Source: Prochlorococcus sp. AG-363-O15
GTDB lineage: Bacteria > Cyanobacteriota > Cyanobacteriia > PCC-6307 > Cyanobiaceae
Length of the DNA stretch: 55,449 bases
Direction of reading: 5' to 3'
NCBI GenBank assembly: GCA_003278255.1
Contig: QCFZ01000003.1
Coordinates: 1-55,449 of the forward strand
Part shown: positions 1 through 9,249 of the stretch, piece after piece
Position numbering within the stretch: position 1 is the stretch's first letter
How the letters are laid out: every line of letters starts with the position of its first letter
Translations under genes and position numbers: made by a program
Notes under the pieces: generated by a model
What the model was told of the DNA's origin: nothing
The model's input: only the letters and a program-made list of their open reading frames with translations
Databases searched by the model: none

Positions 1-599
1 TTACGTCTTGACTTTGGAGGGGGGAGAGGCTCACCGATACGAATATGAACTGGAATTATTCGAGGCCATAAAGATCCAGTTCCCAAAGCTCTATGACTAT
101 TAATTATGGCAACTGGTAATAAAGGTGCTCCAGCTCTAGCAGCCAATAAAGCTGCACCAGCCATCGGTTTATTTACTCGACCATTAGATTGTCTAGTTCC
201 ATCCAAAAAGACCCCTATAGCACTACCTTCTAATAAAGAATTTGTGGCTACCCTTATAGCCTCACGATCACTTGCTCCTCTTTTAACTGGATATGCGTGA
301 CAAGCACGAATAATTGCCCCTAATAAAGGAACTTTAAAAAGCTCCGCTTTTGCCATAAAAGCAACAGGCCGACCCAAAGCATGACCTATAAAGGGAGGAT
401 CTAAGTGTGAGCCATGATTTGCAACTACAACCAATGGGCCATTTAAAGGAACATGACTATTGCCATAAGTACAGCCTCTAAAAAGAACACGAAAAATAGG
501 AAAAACAATTAAATAGCTAACCAAAAGATAAACTAAACTTGGTCGCTGTTTAGTTTCAGAAGAAGAGCTATCTAGAGAAAAACGTTCCAAATCAATCAA
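1..599 (-). CDS. plsC: 1-acyl-sn-glycerol-3-phosphate acyltransferase (PlsC), 3' end cut by window edge
   Basis: Acylates lysophosphatidate to phosphatidate at the membrane, the second acyl transfer of phospholipid synthesis. The frame reads about 199 codons leftward and runs off the window without a stop, so roughly the last 20-30 residues are missing compared with the usual length. The acyltransferase HX4D motif is visible as NHGSHLD (His62, Asp67), and FLDGTR at about 131-136 is the second conserved block. A hydrophobic stretch lies at about 22-40. No ATG is available near the start; the frame opens after a TGA and the first plausible initiator is the TTG at 599, just after the fabD stop. 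It is the last visible gene of the rpaB-plsX-fabH-fabD operon, which fits its job. Confidence 0.85.
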   Translation of the reverse strand, partial: MIDLERFSLDSSSSETKQRPSLVYLLVSYLIVFPIFRVLFRGCTYGNSHVPLNGPLVVVANHGSHLDPPFIGHALGRPVAFMAKAELFKVPLLGAIIRACHAYPVKRGASDREAIRVATNSLLEGSAIGVFLDGTRQSNGRVNKPMAGAALLAARAGAPLLPVAIINSHRALGTGSLWPRIIPVHIRIGEPLPPPKSRR

Positions 600-604
600 A
601 ACAT

Positions 605-1504
605 TTAATACCCCAGGTCACTAGAAGTTGAGATCTGATTGATTGTCACTCCTTCAAGAGAACGCTTGATCAAACCGCTAAGAACATTACCAGGACCAAT
701 TTCCACAAAAATTTCAATCCCATGGCTTTTCATTAAATCCATGCTTTCACGCCAACGGACTCCAGTTGTCATTTGCTCTTTCAAGCGCTGCTTCAAAACA
801 CTTGCATTGATACTTGGTGTTGGATCAGCGTTACTAACAACAGGAATAATTGGATCATTAAAATGAATCTGATCCAGTTCTTTAGCAAATTCCTCTGCAG
901 CTGATTCCATAAAGGGCGAATGAAAAGCTCCAGAAACTTGTAAGGGGATAGCCCTCTTACAACGAAGTTTGTTAGAAACAGCAAGAACACCTTCTGGATC
1001 ACCGGACAAGACAACTTGCGATGAACTGTTGTCATTGGCAATTACAACCCCTTGAGTCACTTCCACTAGATCATCTAGCTCTTTACGATCAAAACCCAAT
1101 ACAGCTGTCATAGCTCCGCCACCAGCAGAAGCCATGAGCTCTGATCTTCGCTTTAGCAGACTGATAGCAGTTTCTGCATCAAAAACTTCAGAAGCATAAA
1201 GAGCAACAATCTCACCAAGGCTATGACCAGCAACTAAAGATGGTTTTCGTCCTTGTCTAAGCAATTCATCTACCAGTAATGATTCAACTACAAATAATGC
1301 TGGTTGGGTATTTCGAGTGTCATTAATATCAAAAAGCGAATCATTTGATTGGTCACTCTCTCCTTTACAGATTGCTAATAAATCCCGACCAAGAATTTGA
1401 GAAACTATTGAAAATCGCTCTTTCGCTCCAGGCAAATCAAGAATTCCATCTGCCATGCCCAATTTTTGTGATCCTTGACCAGGAAAAACCCAGGCAATAG
1501 TCAT
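605..1504 (-). CDS. fabD: Malonyl-CoA:ACP transacylase
   Basis: Loads malonyl groups onto acyl carrier protein for fatty acid elongation in the cytoplasm. The protein has 299 residues, the normal family length. The N-terminal FPGQGSQ block is at residues 7-13, the nucleophile Ser95 sits in GHSLGE, and the catalytic His195 is in GAFHSPFM. It lies 28 nt downstream of fabH and ends a few bases before the plsC start, so it is almost certainly cotranscribed with both. Nothing looks damaged. Confidence 0.95.
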   Translation of the reverse strand: MTIAWVFPGQGSQKLGMADGILDLPGAKERFSIVSQILGRDLLAICKGESDQSNDSLFDINDTRNTQPALFVVESLLVDELLRQGRKPSLVAGHSLGEIVALYASEVFDAETAISLLKRRSELMASAGGGAMTAVLGFDRKELDDLVEVTQGVVIANDNSSSQVVLSGDPEGVLAVSNKLRCKRAIPLQVSGAFHSPFMESAAEEFAKELDQIHFNDPIIPVVSNADPTPSINASVLKQRLKEQMTTGVRWRESMDLMKSHGIEIFVEIGPGNVLSGLIKRSLEGVTINQISTSSDLGY

Positions 1505-1532
1505 ACCAAAACTCTTAAAAACACTTCAAAGC

Positions 1533-2552
1533 CTAAGCCGGACCTTGCCACCTCATTAATGCTGCGCCCCAACTCAAACCTGCTCCAAAACCACTAGTTG
1601 CAATTAAATGACCAGGCTTAATCCGCCCATCTTGAACCGCTTCATCTAGCATTAAAGGAATAGTTGCAGCTGATGTATTCCCATAATTAGATAAATTACT
1701 AAGTACTTTCTCATAAGGGATTGCAAATCGATCTGCAACTGCATCAAGTATGCGCTGATTTGCTTGATGAAGAAGCAGCCAATCCAAAGATTCAGGGGAA
1801 ATTTTGTTACTTTCTAAAAGATTCTCAAGAATAGATGGGACCTCTCTCACTGCGAACTTGTACACCTCTTGTCCATTCATCTGAATAGTAGAAAAACCGC
1901 CTTGTTGATACGTAATCCCATCTACTAAAGGAAGATTGTCCTGAATCTTCGGCAAATTCAAACAACCACCTCTTTGTCCATCAGATTTCAAATGAAAACC
2001 AATTAATCCGTCGTTTTTTGAACTAGAAACTTCCAAAGCTATAGCTCCTGCACCATCTCCAAAAAGAACACAACTTCTTCGATCATCCCAATTAACCCAT
2101 CTAGATAGCTGATCAGCTCCAACAACTAAAGCTCGTTTAAATGAACCATTTTGCAGAAATTGTGCTGCAGTAACTAAAGCAAATAAAAAACCACTGCAAG
2201 CAGCTGTTAGATCAAACGCAACTGCATTAGAAGCACCTAATTTTGCTTGTACCTGAGGAGCAGATCCAAAAAGATCATCAGGTGTAGAAGTTGCTAACAA
2301 GATTAAATCAACACTTTCTGGATCCCAATTAGCCATCTTCAAGGCTTTTAAACAGGCTCTCCCTGCTAAGTCAGTAATACTTTCATCAGAACCAATTATT
2401 CGTCTAGAACAAATTCCTGTTCGACTTCTAATCCATGAATCATTTGTATCAACTCTCAAGCTGAGCTGATCATTGGAAAGGCTTTGATCAGGAGTAGCAC
2501 TGCCACTCCCAACAAATGCCACTCCTAAATCGTTTTGGGGCGATCCGTTCAA
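1533..2552 (-). CDS. fabH: 3-oxoacyl-ACP synthase III
   Basis: Condenses acetyl-CoA with malonyl-ACP to start type II fatty acid synthesis. The 339-residue thiolase-fold protein keeps the full Cys-His-Asn triad: Cys119 in AACSGF, His262 in LHQANQR and Asn292 in NYGNTSAA. The C-terminal glycine-rich GFGAGLSWG block is also present. It is placed between plsX and fabD in a lipid operon. Confidence 0.95.
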   Translation of the reverse strand: MNGSPQNDLGVAFVGSGSATPDQSLSNDQLSLRVDTNDSWIRSRTGICSRRIIGSDESITDLAGRACLKALKMANWDPESVDLILLATSTPDDLFGSAPQVQAKLGASNAVAFDLTAACSGFLFALVTAAQFLQNGSFKRALVVGADQLSRWVNWDDRRSCVLFGDGAGAIALEVSSSKNDGLIGFHLKSDGQRGGCLNLPKIQDNLPLVDGITYQQGGFSTIQMNGQEVYKFAVREVPSILENLLESNKISPESLDWLLLHQANQRILDAVADRFAIPYEKVLSNLSNYGNTSAATIPLMLDEAVQDGRIKPGHLIATSGFGAGLSWGAALMRWQGPA

Positions 2553-2607
2553 GGAGCAAGTCTATTCAGATTGGCTAAGTCAATCACAGCCCTTGACTAA
2601 CTTGAAA

Positions 2608-4008
2608 TCAAACAGTTATCGAAGAGGCTTTCTCAAGCTGAGCTAGATCATCCATAACTCCATGGCTTGCAGCAGAATGGGCAAGGCGAAGAGCACTTAC
2701 AACCGATAGAGCCTTGCTACTTCCATGGCCAATAACGCATATCCCATTCACCCCTAACAAAAGCGCTCCTCCATGCTCAGCATGATCAAGTCGTTTCTTA
2801 ATTCTCTTAAGATTGCTCCTAAGAAAAGCAGATCCAACTTTGCCTCGTCTTCCTCTTGGCAACTCAGCACGTAAAACATCTAACAAAACACTGCCCACTG
2901 ACTCGAGAAACTTAAGTAAAACATTGCCAGTAAAGCCATCACAAACAACTACATCAAATTCTCCAGAAAGAACATCTCGACCTTCACAATTTCCTGCAAA
3001 ATGAAAACGACCTTCTTTGTTTAATAATTCATAAGTTTGAAGTGATAACTCATTGCCTTTACAAGCTTCCTCTCCAATATTTAATAAGCCAATACGAGGT
3101 TTCGCTATTTGTAGAACATCACGAGAATAAATATTTCCAAGTAAAGCAAATTGATGTAAATATTGTGGCTTGCAATCCATATTTGCACCTACATCTAAAA
3201 CTAAAACTGGTTGTCCTGGATCTTTAGTCGGAAATAAAGCTCCAATAGCAGGTCGATCAATTCCTTTAAGGCGACCTAATCTGAAAATTGCTGAAGCCAT
3301 TAATGCACCTGAATTTCCAGCTGAGTAAACAGCTAAAGCCTCTCCTTTCTTAACAAGGTCCATTGCAACATTTACACTTGCGTCTTTTTTGCGACGTACA
3401 ACAGTTGCTTCTTCATCCATCCCTACAGAAGGGCCACTAGCTATTAACTCGAGATATCCATTAGAGATAGTTTCTTCAAGCAATTCTTCCAATCCCATTG
3501 CGTGAGCCGCTTCTAAAACTTTCTCAGACTCACCTACAAATTTGATACGAAGAGGAAGCCTTTGAACAGCTTGAAGGCAGCCTTCCAAAATAGGGCCAGG
3601 GGCATAATCCCCTCCCATGCCATCTACTGCTACCCACAAACGATCCCGATCTTGAATATCAAGATCTTCATTACCAATTCCACCACCTTGCAAACGTCTT
3701 AAAGGATCAAAAACCAATGGTTGTAAAACACTCCCTGCCATTGATCCTGCATTAGTCATTACCGAACCAGCACTGGAAACAACCGTCCCAGCAACATTTC
3801 CAGCTACGGAACCAGCACTAGAAACAACCGTCCCAGCAACATTTCCAGCTGCAGTTGCAGAACTAGTCGCACTATCTACAAGGCTTGTGACCGCCGCATT
3901 ACGGCGATACCAAATAACCAAACGCCTAATAGCTCTTGGGCGATTGGTTTTGCTTCTCGGCTCTAAAGCCTTAGAGCTATCAGGGTCCTTCAGAGCCAAT
4001 GGAATCAA
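2608..4008 (-). CDS. plsX: Phosphate acyltransferase PlsX with long N-terminal extension
   Basis: Makes acyl-phosphate from acyl-ACP, the donor for the first glycerol-3-phosphate acylation. The family core begins near residue 124 with the WVAVDGMGGD block and runs to the C-terminus with the usual motifs. Ahead of it lie about 120 extra residues: a basic stretch (about 18-36), then an Ala/Gly/Ser/Val-rich segment containing two copies of AGNVAGTVVSSAGSV (residues 54-68 and 69-83). The start used here overlaps the end of rpaB by 29 nt. Internal Met codons exist near residues 84 and 90, but none lies right at the core. The extension might be a membrane-associating segment; that is inference. Confidence 0.9.
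   Translation of the reverse strand: MIPLALKDPDSSKALEPRSKTNRPRAIRRLVIWYRRNAAVTSLVDSATSSATAAGNVAGTVVSSAGSVAGNVAGTVVSSAGSVMTNAGSMAGSVLQPLVFDPLRRLQGGGIGNEDLDIQDRDRLWVAVDGMGGDYAPGPILEGCLQAVQRLPLRIKFVGESEKVLEAAHAMGLEELLEETISNGYLELIASGPSVGMDEEATVVRRKKDASVNVAMDLVKKGEALAVYSAGNSGALMASAIFRLGRLKGIDRPAIGALFPTKDPGQPVLVLDVGANMDCKPQYLHQFALLGNIYSRDVLQIAKPRIGLLNIGEEACKGNELSLQTYELLNKEGRFHFAGNCEGRDVLSGEFDVVVCDGFTGNVLLKFLESVGSVLLDVLRAELPRGRRGKVGSAFLRSNLKRIKKRLDHAEHGGALLLGVNGICVIGHGSSKALSVVSALRLAHSAASHGVMDDLAQLEKASSITV
3766..3855 (-). repeat. Two tandem 45-nt repeats inside plsX
   Basis: Two adjacent 45-nt units (3766-3810 and 3811-3855) differ by one base over their first 39-40 positions and diverge only in the last few. 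They encode the duplicated 15-residue Ala/Gly/Ser/Val segment of the PlsX N-terminal extension. The near identity, including third codon positions, suggests a recent duplication or slippage event that kept the reading frame. Confidence 0.9.
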
Positions 4009-4726
4009 CTATGCGCTGGAACAAATAACCTGTACCCCTAGCTGTCAAAATTAACTCTGGGTTAGCAGGATCGTCTTCCAGTTTGGAGCGCAACCGGGAA
4101 ATATGTACATCAACGACTCTGGTATCCACATGACGTTCTGGGGTATAACCCCAAACCTCTTTCAAAATTTCCCCTCTACTAAAAGGTTCTCCCGATCTAC
4201 TAACTAAAAGTTCCAACAAACTAAATTCCATTCCTGTTAAACGAATACGTTCATCTGCGCGGAAAACCTGTCGCTTATTAGTGTCAATGCGCAGGTTAGT
4301 TACCTGAATAACGCCAGTATTTGGTATTCCTGCAATATGTTCCTTTTCTACTCGTCGCAGAACACATCGAATACGAGCTTCCAGTTCCTTAGGACTAAAT
4401 GGTTTAACTACATAATCATCAGCACCTAACTCCAATCCTGTAATTCTGTCTGCCACATCACCAAGTGCGGTCAGCATCACAATGGGCACATCTGACTCCT
4501 TACGGAGCTCTTGACATACCCCATAGCCATCTAATTTAGGCATCATCACGTCAAGAACAACTAAATCTGGCTCACAACTTCTAAACAGATCAAGCGCTTC
4601 ATTGCCATCACAAGCTGTGACCACTTGATATCCGATCATCGATAGGCGAGTTTCCAGTATTCGACGAATGCTTGCCTCATCATCCGCAACGAGGATCGTT
4701 TCTTTAGATGGACTTGTGGCCGTCAT
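3980..4726 (-). CDS. rpaB: OmpR-family response regulator RpaB (Ycf27)
   Basis: DNA-binding response regulator. In cyanobacteria RpaB binds HLR1 elements of photosynthesis and high-light genes (family knowledge). The 248-residue protein has a receiver domain with acidic pair Asp15/Asp16, phospho-acceptor Asp59 in VVLDVMMPKLDGYG, Thr86 and Lys108, followed by a winged-helix DNA-binding domain ending in TARGTGYLF. The receiver sequence is near-diagnostic for RpaB. It is transcribed divergently from radA and overlaps plsX by 29 nt, so regulation of lipid synthesis and this regulator may be coupled at the transcript level. Confidence 0.93.
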   Translation of the reverse strand: MTATSPSKETILVADDEASIRRILETRLSMIGYQVVTACDGNEALDLFRSCEPDLVVLDVMMPKLDGYGVCQELRKESDVPIVMLTALGDVADRITGLELGADDYVVKPFSPKELEARIRCVLRRVEKEHIAGIPNTGVIQVTNLRIDTNKRQVFRADERIRLTGMEFSLLELLVSRSGEPFSRGEILKEVWGYTPERHVDTRVVDVHISRLRSKLEDDPANPELILTARGTGYLFQRIVDSIGSEGP

Positions 4727-4834
4727 GTCGTATTTAGCTTTGGCGGCAAGAAGAATTAGATCTTAGATAAGACCCTTGCGGGTCCACAAAGATCATTCTT
4801 ATTTAACCAAACCTTACTTTCTTTATCGCTCAAC

Positions 4835-6217
4835 GTGGCCAGGAATGTCTCTATCTATGTCTGCCAAAGCTGTGGCGCTCAAACCAAACAATTTTTCGGG
4901 CGCTGTACAAGCTGTGGATCTTGGAACTCAATTATTGAAGAAAGTAATCCTGCAACTAAAAATCGACTAAATAGAAAAAATACAAATCCTCATTCAAAAG
5001 TATCGGTCATTCGCTCAGAAGCAATTGGTTCTATCAAAGAACATAATCTAGAAAGATTAACCAGTGGATTCAAGGAATTAGACCGGGTACTTGGCGGAGG
5101 ATTGGTGCCTGGATCTCTTGTTCTAGTTGGAGGTGACCCTGGGATAGGCAAGAGCACACTTCTGCTACAAAGCGCAACATATATGGCTTCTGAGAGATCA
5201 ATTCTTTATGTGAGCGCAGAAGAATCTGCTCAACAAGTAAGATTACGTTGGTCCAGACTTGATGAAAGTAAATCAGATTTAAATCTATTAGCAGAAACTA
5301 ACTTAGAAACTGTCTTAAATGAAATCGAATCACTAAAACCTTCTGTAGCGATTATTGACAGCATCCAAGCTTTACAAGACGACAATCTTTCAAGTACTCC
5401 AGGTTCAGTTTCTCAAGTACGTGAATGCTCTGCGGCGTTACAGCACCTTGCTAAACATCAAGGGACAGCATTAATCCTTGTCGGACATGTCACGAAAGAA
5501 GGCATGCTGGCAGGGCCAAAGGTTCTGGAGCATCTTGTTGATGCTGTCCTAACTTTTGAAGGTGATCGCTTTGCTAGTCATCGATTGCTCCGAGCTGTAA
5601 AGAACCGTTACGGAGCAACACATGAACTTGGGGTTTTTGAAATGAGAGGACAAGGACTCAAAGAAGTTGAAAATCCAAGTGAATTATTCCTAAATGGTGA
5701 ATCAGCATCAGGAGTAGCAACAATAGTTGCTTGTGAGGGCACCAGATCCTTAGTCGTAGATCTACAAGCCCTAGTAAGCACAACTACATATACCAGCCCT
5801 CGGCGAACTGCAACTGGTGTAGGAGCAAATAGGCTTCATCAAATCATTGCTGTTTTAGAAAAACATATGTCTTTAGCCTTGTCTCGGTACGACTGCTATT
5901 TAGCGGTTGCGGGGGGCCTGGAAGTAGAAGAACCCGCCGCAGATTTAGGCATAGCTGTTGCTCTTGTATCAAGTTTTAGAGACCTAATACTGCCGTCAGG
6001 AACAGTACTAATTGGCGAGCTTGGTCTTGGAGGACAATTACGTCCTGTTGGACAACTAGCACAAAGATTGCAAGAAGCCTGCCGATTAGGTTTTCAACGC
6101 GCTGTAATCCCTCAAAACAGTGGCATTGAGTCTATAGAAAAAGAAATTAACTTAGAAATTTTAAAAGCAACTAACGTCAAAGAAGCAATTATTCTTGCAT
6201 TAAATATTGACTTTTAA
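4835..6217 (+). CDS. radA: DNA repair protein RadA/Sms
   Basis: RecA-like ATPase that helps branch migration of recombination intermediates. At 460 residues it is of family length. The N-terminal C4 zinc finger is Cys10, Cys13, Cys24 and Cys27; Walker A GGDPGIGKS is at about 99-107; the RadA-specific KNRYG motif lies near 258; and the C-terminal part is Lon-protease-like. A GTG at 4835 is chosen because it puts the zinc finger at the usual distance from the N-terminus (MARNVSIYVCQSCG). It is divergent from rpaB across 108 nt. Confidence 0.95.
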   Translation: MARNVSIYVCQSCGAQTKQFFGRCTSCGSWNSIIEESNPATKNRLNRKNTNPHSKVSVIRSEAIGSIKEHNLERLTSGFKELDRVLGGGLVPGSLVLVGGDPGIGKSTLLLQSATYMASERSILYVSAEESAQQVRLRWSRLDESKSDLNLLAETNLETVLNEIESLKPSVAIIDSIQALQDDNLSSTPGSVSQVRECSAALQHLAKHQGTALILVGHVTKEGMLAGPKVLEHLVDAVLTFEGDRFASHRLLRAVKNRYGATHELGVFEMRGQGLKEVENPSELFLNGESASGVATIVACEGTRSLVVDLQALVSTTTYTSPRRTATGVGANRLHQIIAVLEKHMSLALSRYDCYLAVAGGLEVEEPAADLGIAVALVSSFRDLILPSGTVLIGELGLGGQLRPVGQLAQRLQEACRLGFQRAVIPQNSGIESIEKEINLEILKATNVKEAIILALNIDF

Positions 6218-6241
6218 GGCTATAAGAAAGAAAAATCTCAT

Positions 6242-6763
6242 CTAGAAATAGACATCAACATTACTTCTACCAGTTGTTTTGAGCCAATTTTCTATATCTA
6301 AATATCCTCCTGGATAGAGCCTAACTGCCTTACCCCATACTTCAGCAGCACGATCAAACCAAATATCACATTCGTCTTGATTACCGGCTTGCTGGGCCAT
6401 TCGTCCACGCTTTTCATAGATCAAACCCATATTTTTCAAGCAAGAAGGCTGCTTAGGATTCTCTTCTAATGCCTTCCTATAGGTATCAAGAGCACGATCT
6501 TCATCACCATTACTCATATAGATGATGGCCATATTCTTCAGAGTTTCTCCTCTATCAATTGCATTCTCCTCAAGTTTCAAGCTTTCTTCGTAATTCTCTA
6601 AAGCCTCTGAGTAGTCTCCATCGTTCTGAGCTGACAACCCATCTCTGTAATAGATATAGGCCTGCTTCTCATTTGAATCGATAGGCATCATCTTCACTAT
6701 CATTTCAGCTATGACCGTGAAGGCCTTGTCAATGAAATTGTCTTTGTTTTGACTACGAGGCAC
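6242..6763 (-). CDS. ycf3: Photosystem I assembly protein Ycf3
   Basis: TPR protein required to assemble photosystem I at the thylakoid. The 173 residues are the typical length. Three tetratricopeptide repeats can be traced at about 35-68, 72-105 and 120-153, and the N-terminal [15 protein letters not shown] block is characteristic. Translation begins at a GTG (6763). It converges with radA over a 24-nt gap and diverges from the copper ATPase. Confidence 0.95.
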   Translation of the reverse strand: MPRSQNKDNFIDKAFTVIAEMIVKMMPIDSNEKQAYIYYRDGLSAQNDGDYSEALENYEESLKLEENAIDRGETLKNMAIIYMSNGDEDRALDTYRKALEENPKQPSCLKNMGLIYEKRGRMAQQAGNQDECDIWFDRAAEVWGKAVRLYPGGYLDIENWLKTTGRSNVDVYF

Positions 6764-6909
6764 GACTGTTTAACGCAAAAATATCCTCAACCATCCTGCC
6801 CGCATTCTGAGATCTTGACTGCAAATGAAAAAATTGAAATTTAACGTCTCCTATTTAATGGGCTTTAGGCAGAATTGATCATTAACGTAAGAGTACCCTT
6901 AATCGATCC

Positions 6910-9249
6910 TTGAGCAAAAACGAAAATCCTCCTCAATTTCACTCTGTATTACTTGACATAGAAGGGATGAAATGTGGCGGGTGTGTGAGAGCAGTAGAAC
7001 AAACGTTGCTTGATCAACCCAATGTGGCCCAAGCAGGCGTCAATCTTGTCGCTCGCACTGCTTCGGTTTATCTAAAAAATGCAGATCAACCACTCGATGA
7101 CATTCTGCTTGCATTAAGAGAGCGTGGATTCCCTGCAAAAACTAGAAATAATGACCCTTTAGAAAACAAAAGGTCATCAAATCTAAACAAAGAAGAAGAA
7201 GGATGGTGGAATCAATGGCAGCAATTAATGATTGCACTGGTTTTACTTCTTGTTTCTGTTCTTGGACATCTCAGTGAAAGCGGCCAATTAGATCTACTGC
7301 CAATACTTGGCACTCTTCCATTTCATGCAATTATTGCCACTTTGGCCTTAATAGGACCTGGTCAACCCATCCTCAGAAATGGAGCAAAAGCAGCTTTTGC
7401 TTTAACTCCAAGCATGGATACTCTTGTGGGGTTAGGAGTAGGGAGTGCTTACTTAGCAAGCATTGTTGCATTGATATGGCCCCAGGTTGGTTGGCCTTGT
7501 TTTTTTAATGAACCAGTAATGCTTTTAGGGTTTGTATTACTAGGTAGATTCTTAGAAGAACGAGCACGTTTCCGCACAGGGCGCGCAATAAAAGAATTAG
7601 CTCAGCTTCAACCCAATACAGCGCGGCTTTTTAGCAAAGACAACGCAATCAAGATAGTCAAAGTTTCATCCCTTAAACCTGGCGACAGAATTGAATTACT
7701 TGCTGGAGATCGTATTCCAGTAGATGGATTGGTTCTTCAAGGTCATTCAGCTGTAGATATTTCTAGTCTTACTGGAGAACCTATACCTTTAGAAGCTACA
7801 TCAGGCACAGAACTTTCAGCAGGTAGTCTTAATTTAGAAGCAAACTTGATTTTAGAAGTTCAAAATGTTGGAGCTCAAACAGCTTTAGCGAGAATCATTG
7901 GATTAGTGGAAGAAGCTCAATCGCGAAAAGCACCGATTCAAGGATTAGCTGATCGAGTTGCAGGATATTTCTGCTATGGAGTCGTAACACTTTCATTAGC
8001 AACATTTCTCTTTTGGTGGCAAATAGGATGCAAGTTATGGCCGAATGTTCTTAATGTCACAAGTCATGGATTTCTAAACAGTCATCAACATCATTTACAT
8101 GTTTCTCTTGGTGTTGGTGCTGAAACTTCTTTAGGTCTAGCTTTGCAACTTTCAATTGCAGTTCTTGTAGTTGCTTGCCCATGTGCTCTTGGCTTAGCAA
8201 CACCAACAGTAATTACTGTTGCATCAGGAAAAGCAGCTAAACGCGGCTTATTATTTCGGGGTGGAGATGTAATTGAAACAGCTGCATCTCTAAAACAAAT
8301 AATTTTTGATAAAACAGGAACCTTAACTATAGGGAAGCCTTTAGTAGTAGGAATTAACGAGATAAAAGATTCAAAACGCATATTACAATTAGCAGCCAGT
8401 TTAGAACAAAGCAGTCGGCATCCAATTGCTCACGCAATTTTACAAGAGGCACAAAGAAATAAACTATCCCTTATTAAATCAATTCATACAAAAACCTTCC
8501 CAGGACAAGGCCTAGAAGGAGAATTAGTTGGAACAAACGGCACAATTAGAGTAGGAAATCCAGAATGGCTTCAAACAAAAGGTGTTAATTGGTCTCCTAA
8601 TTTAGATAAAGATGTTGAAAATGCCGCCTTACAGGGACAATCCGTTTTAGCAGTATCCCAAGAAAAAGAATTAGTTGGTCTTGTAATGATTGATGATCAA
8701 TTACGCAATGATGCTGATATTTCACTTAATCGATTACGTGAACAAGGTTTATCTTTAAGCATACTTAGTGGTGACAGAAAACAAAATGTTCAACGTTTGG
8801 GGAGGCAATTAGGATTTCAAGCCGATCAACTTGGATGGCAACTTCTACCAATAGAAAAGTTAACAATGTTAGAAAAACTGAAAAGAATCTCTAAGCCAAT
8901 AGCAATGGTTGGGGATGGAATCAACGATGCTCCTGCTCTGGCTGCAGCAGATTTGGGTATAGCAATTGGGACTGGGACCCAAATTGCTCAAGAGTCTGCA
9001 GATCTTGTATTACTAGGCGACCGATTAGAAGGATTACCTGAAGCACTTTTATTAGCCAAAAGAACAATGGGAAAGGTTCGACAAAATCTTGCGTGGGCTT
9101 TTGGTTACAACATGATTGCTCTGCCTCTTGCTGCTGGGTTTTTACTACCTAAATTTGGATTATTGTTGTCTCCACCAATTGCAGCACTATTAATGGCCAT
9201 CAGCTCAATCACTGTTGTTTTAAATGCATTGTCTCTACGTACAACATGA
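6910..9249 (+). CDS. Copper-type (P1B) heavy-metal transporting P-type ATPase
   Basis: Membrane ATPase expected to move Cu(I), which cyanobacteria need for plastocyanin and cytochrome oxidase. The 779 residues hold one N-terminal HMA metal-binding domain with CGGC (Cys22, Cys25), membrane helices, the TGEP actuator motif, the CPC ion site (423-425), the phosphorylation motif DKTGT (Asp467), the SRHPIA nucleotide-site motif and the GDGINDAPAL hinge. CPC with the HMA domain indicates copper; whether it is the CtaA or PacS counterpart cannot be told. A His-rich stretch (about 385-397, HGFLNSHQHHLH) lies in the loop before the CPC helix. TTG at 6910 is the start. It overlaps tmk by 4 nt. Confidence 0.92.
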   Translation: MSKNENPPQFHSVLLDIEGMKCGGCVRAVEQTLLDQPNVAQAGVNLVARTASVYLKNADQPLDDILLALRERGFPAKTRNNDPLENKRSSNLNKEEEGWWNQWQQLMIALVLLLVSVLGHLSESGQLDLLPILGTLPFHAIIATLALIGPGQPILRNGAKAAFALTPSMDTLVGLGVGSAYLASIVALIWPQVGWPCFFNEPVMLLGFVLLGRFLEERARFRTGRAIKELAQLQPNTARLFSKDNAIKIVKVSSLKPGDRIELLAGDRIPVDGLVLQGHSAVDISSLTGEPIPLEATSGTELSAGSLNLEANLILEVQNVGAQTALARIIGLVEEAQSRKAPIQGLADRVAGYFCYGVVTLSLATFLFWWQIGCKLWPNVLNVTSHGFLNSHQHHLHVSLGVGAETSLGLALQLSIAVLVVACPCALGLATPTVITVASGKAAKRGLLFRGGDVIETAASLKQIIFDKTGTLTIGKPLVVGINEIKDSKRILQLAASLEQSSRHPIAHAILQEAQRNKLSLIKSIHTKTFPGQGLEGELVGTNGTIRVGNPEWLQTKGVNWSPNLDKDVENAALQGQSVLAVSQEKELVGLVMIDDQLRNDADISLNRLREQGLSLSILSGDRKQNVQRLGRQLGFQADQLGWQLLPIEKLTMLEKLKRISKPIAMVGDGINDAPALAAADLGIAIGTGTQIAQESADLVLLGDRLEGLPEALLLAKRTMGKVRQNLAWAFGYNMIALPLAAGFLLPKFGLLLSPPIAALLMAISSITVVLNALSLRTT

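Noticed and set aside
106-300. 64-codon plus-strand frame at the left edge
   Set aside because: It is the antisense shadow of plsC, whose HX4D and DGTR motifs read on the minus strand.
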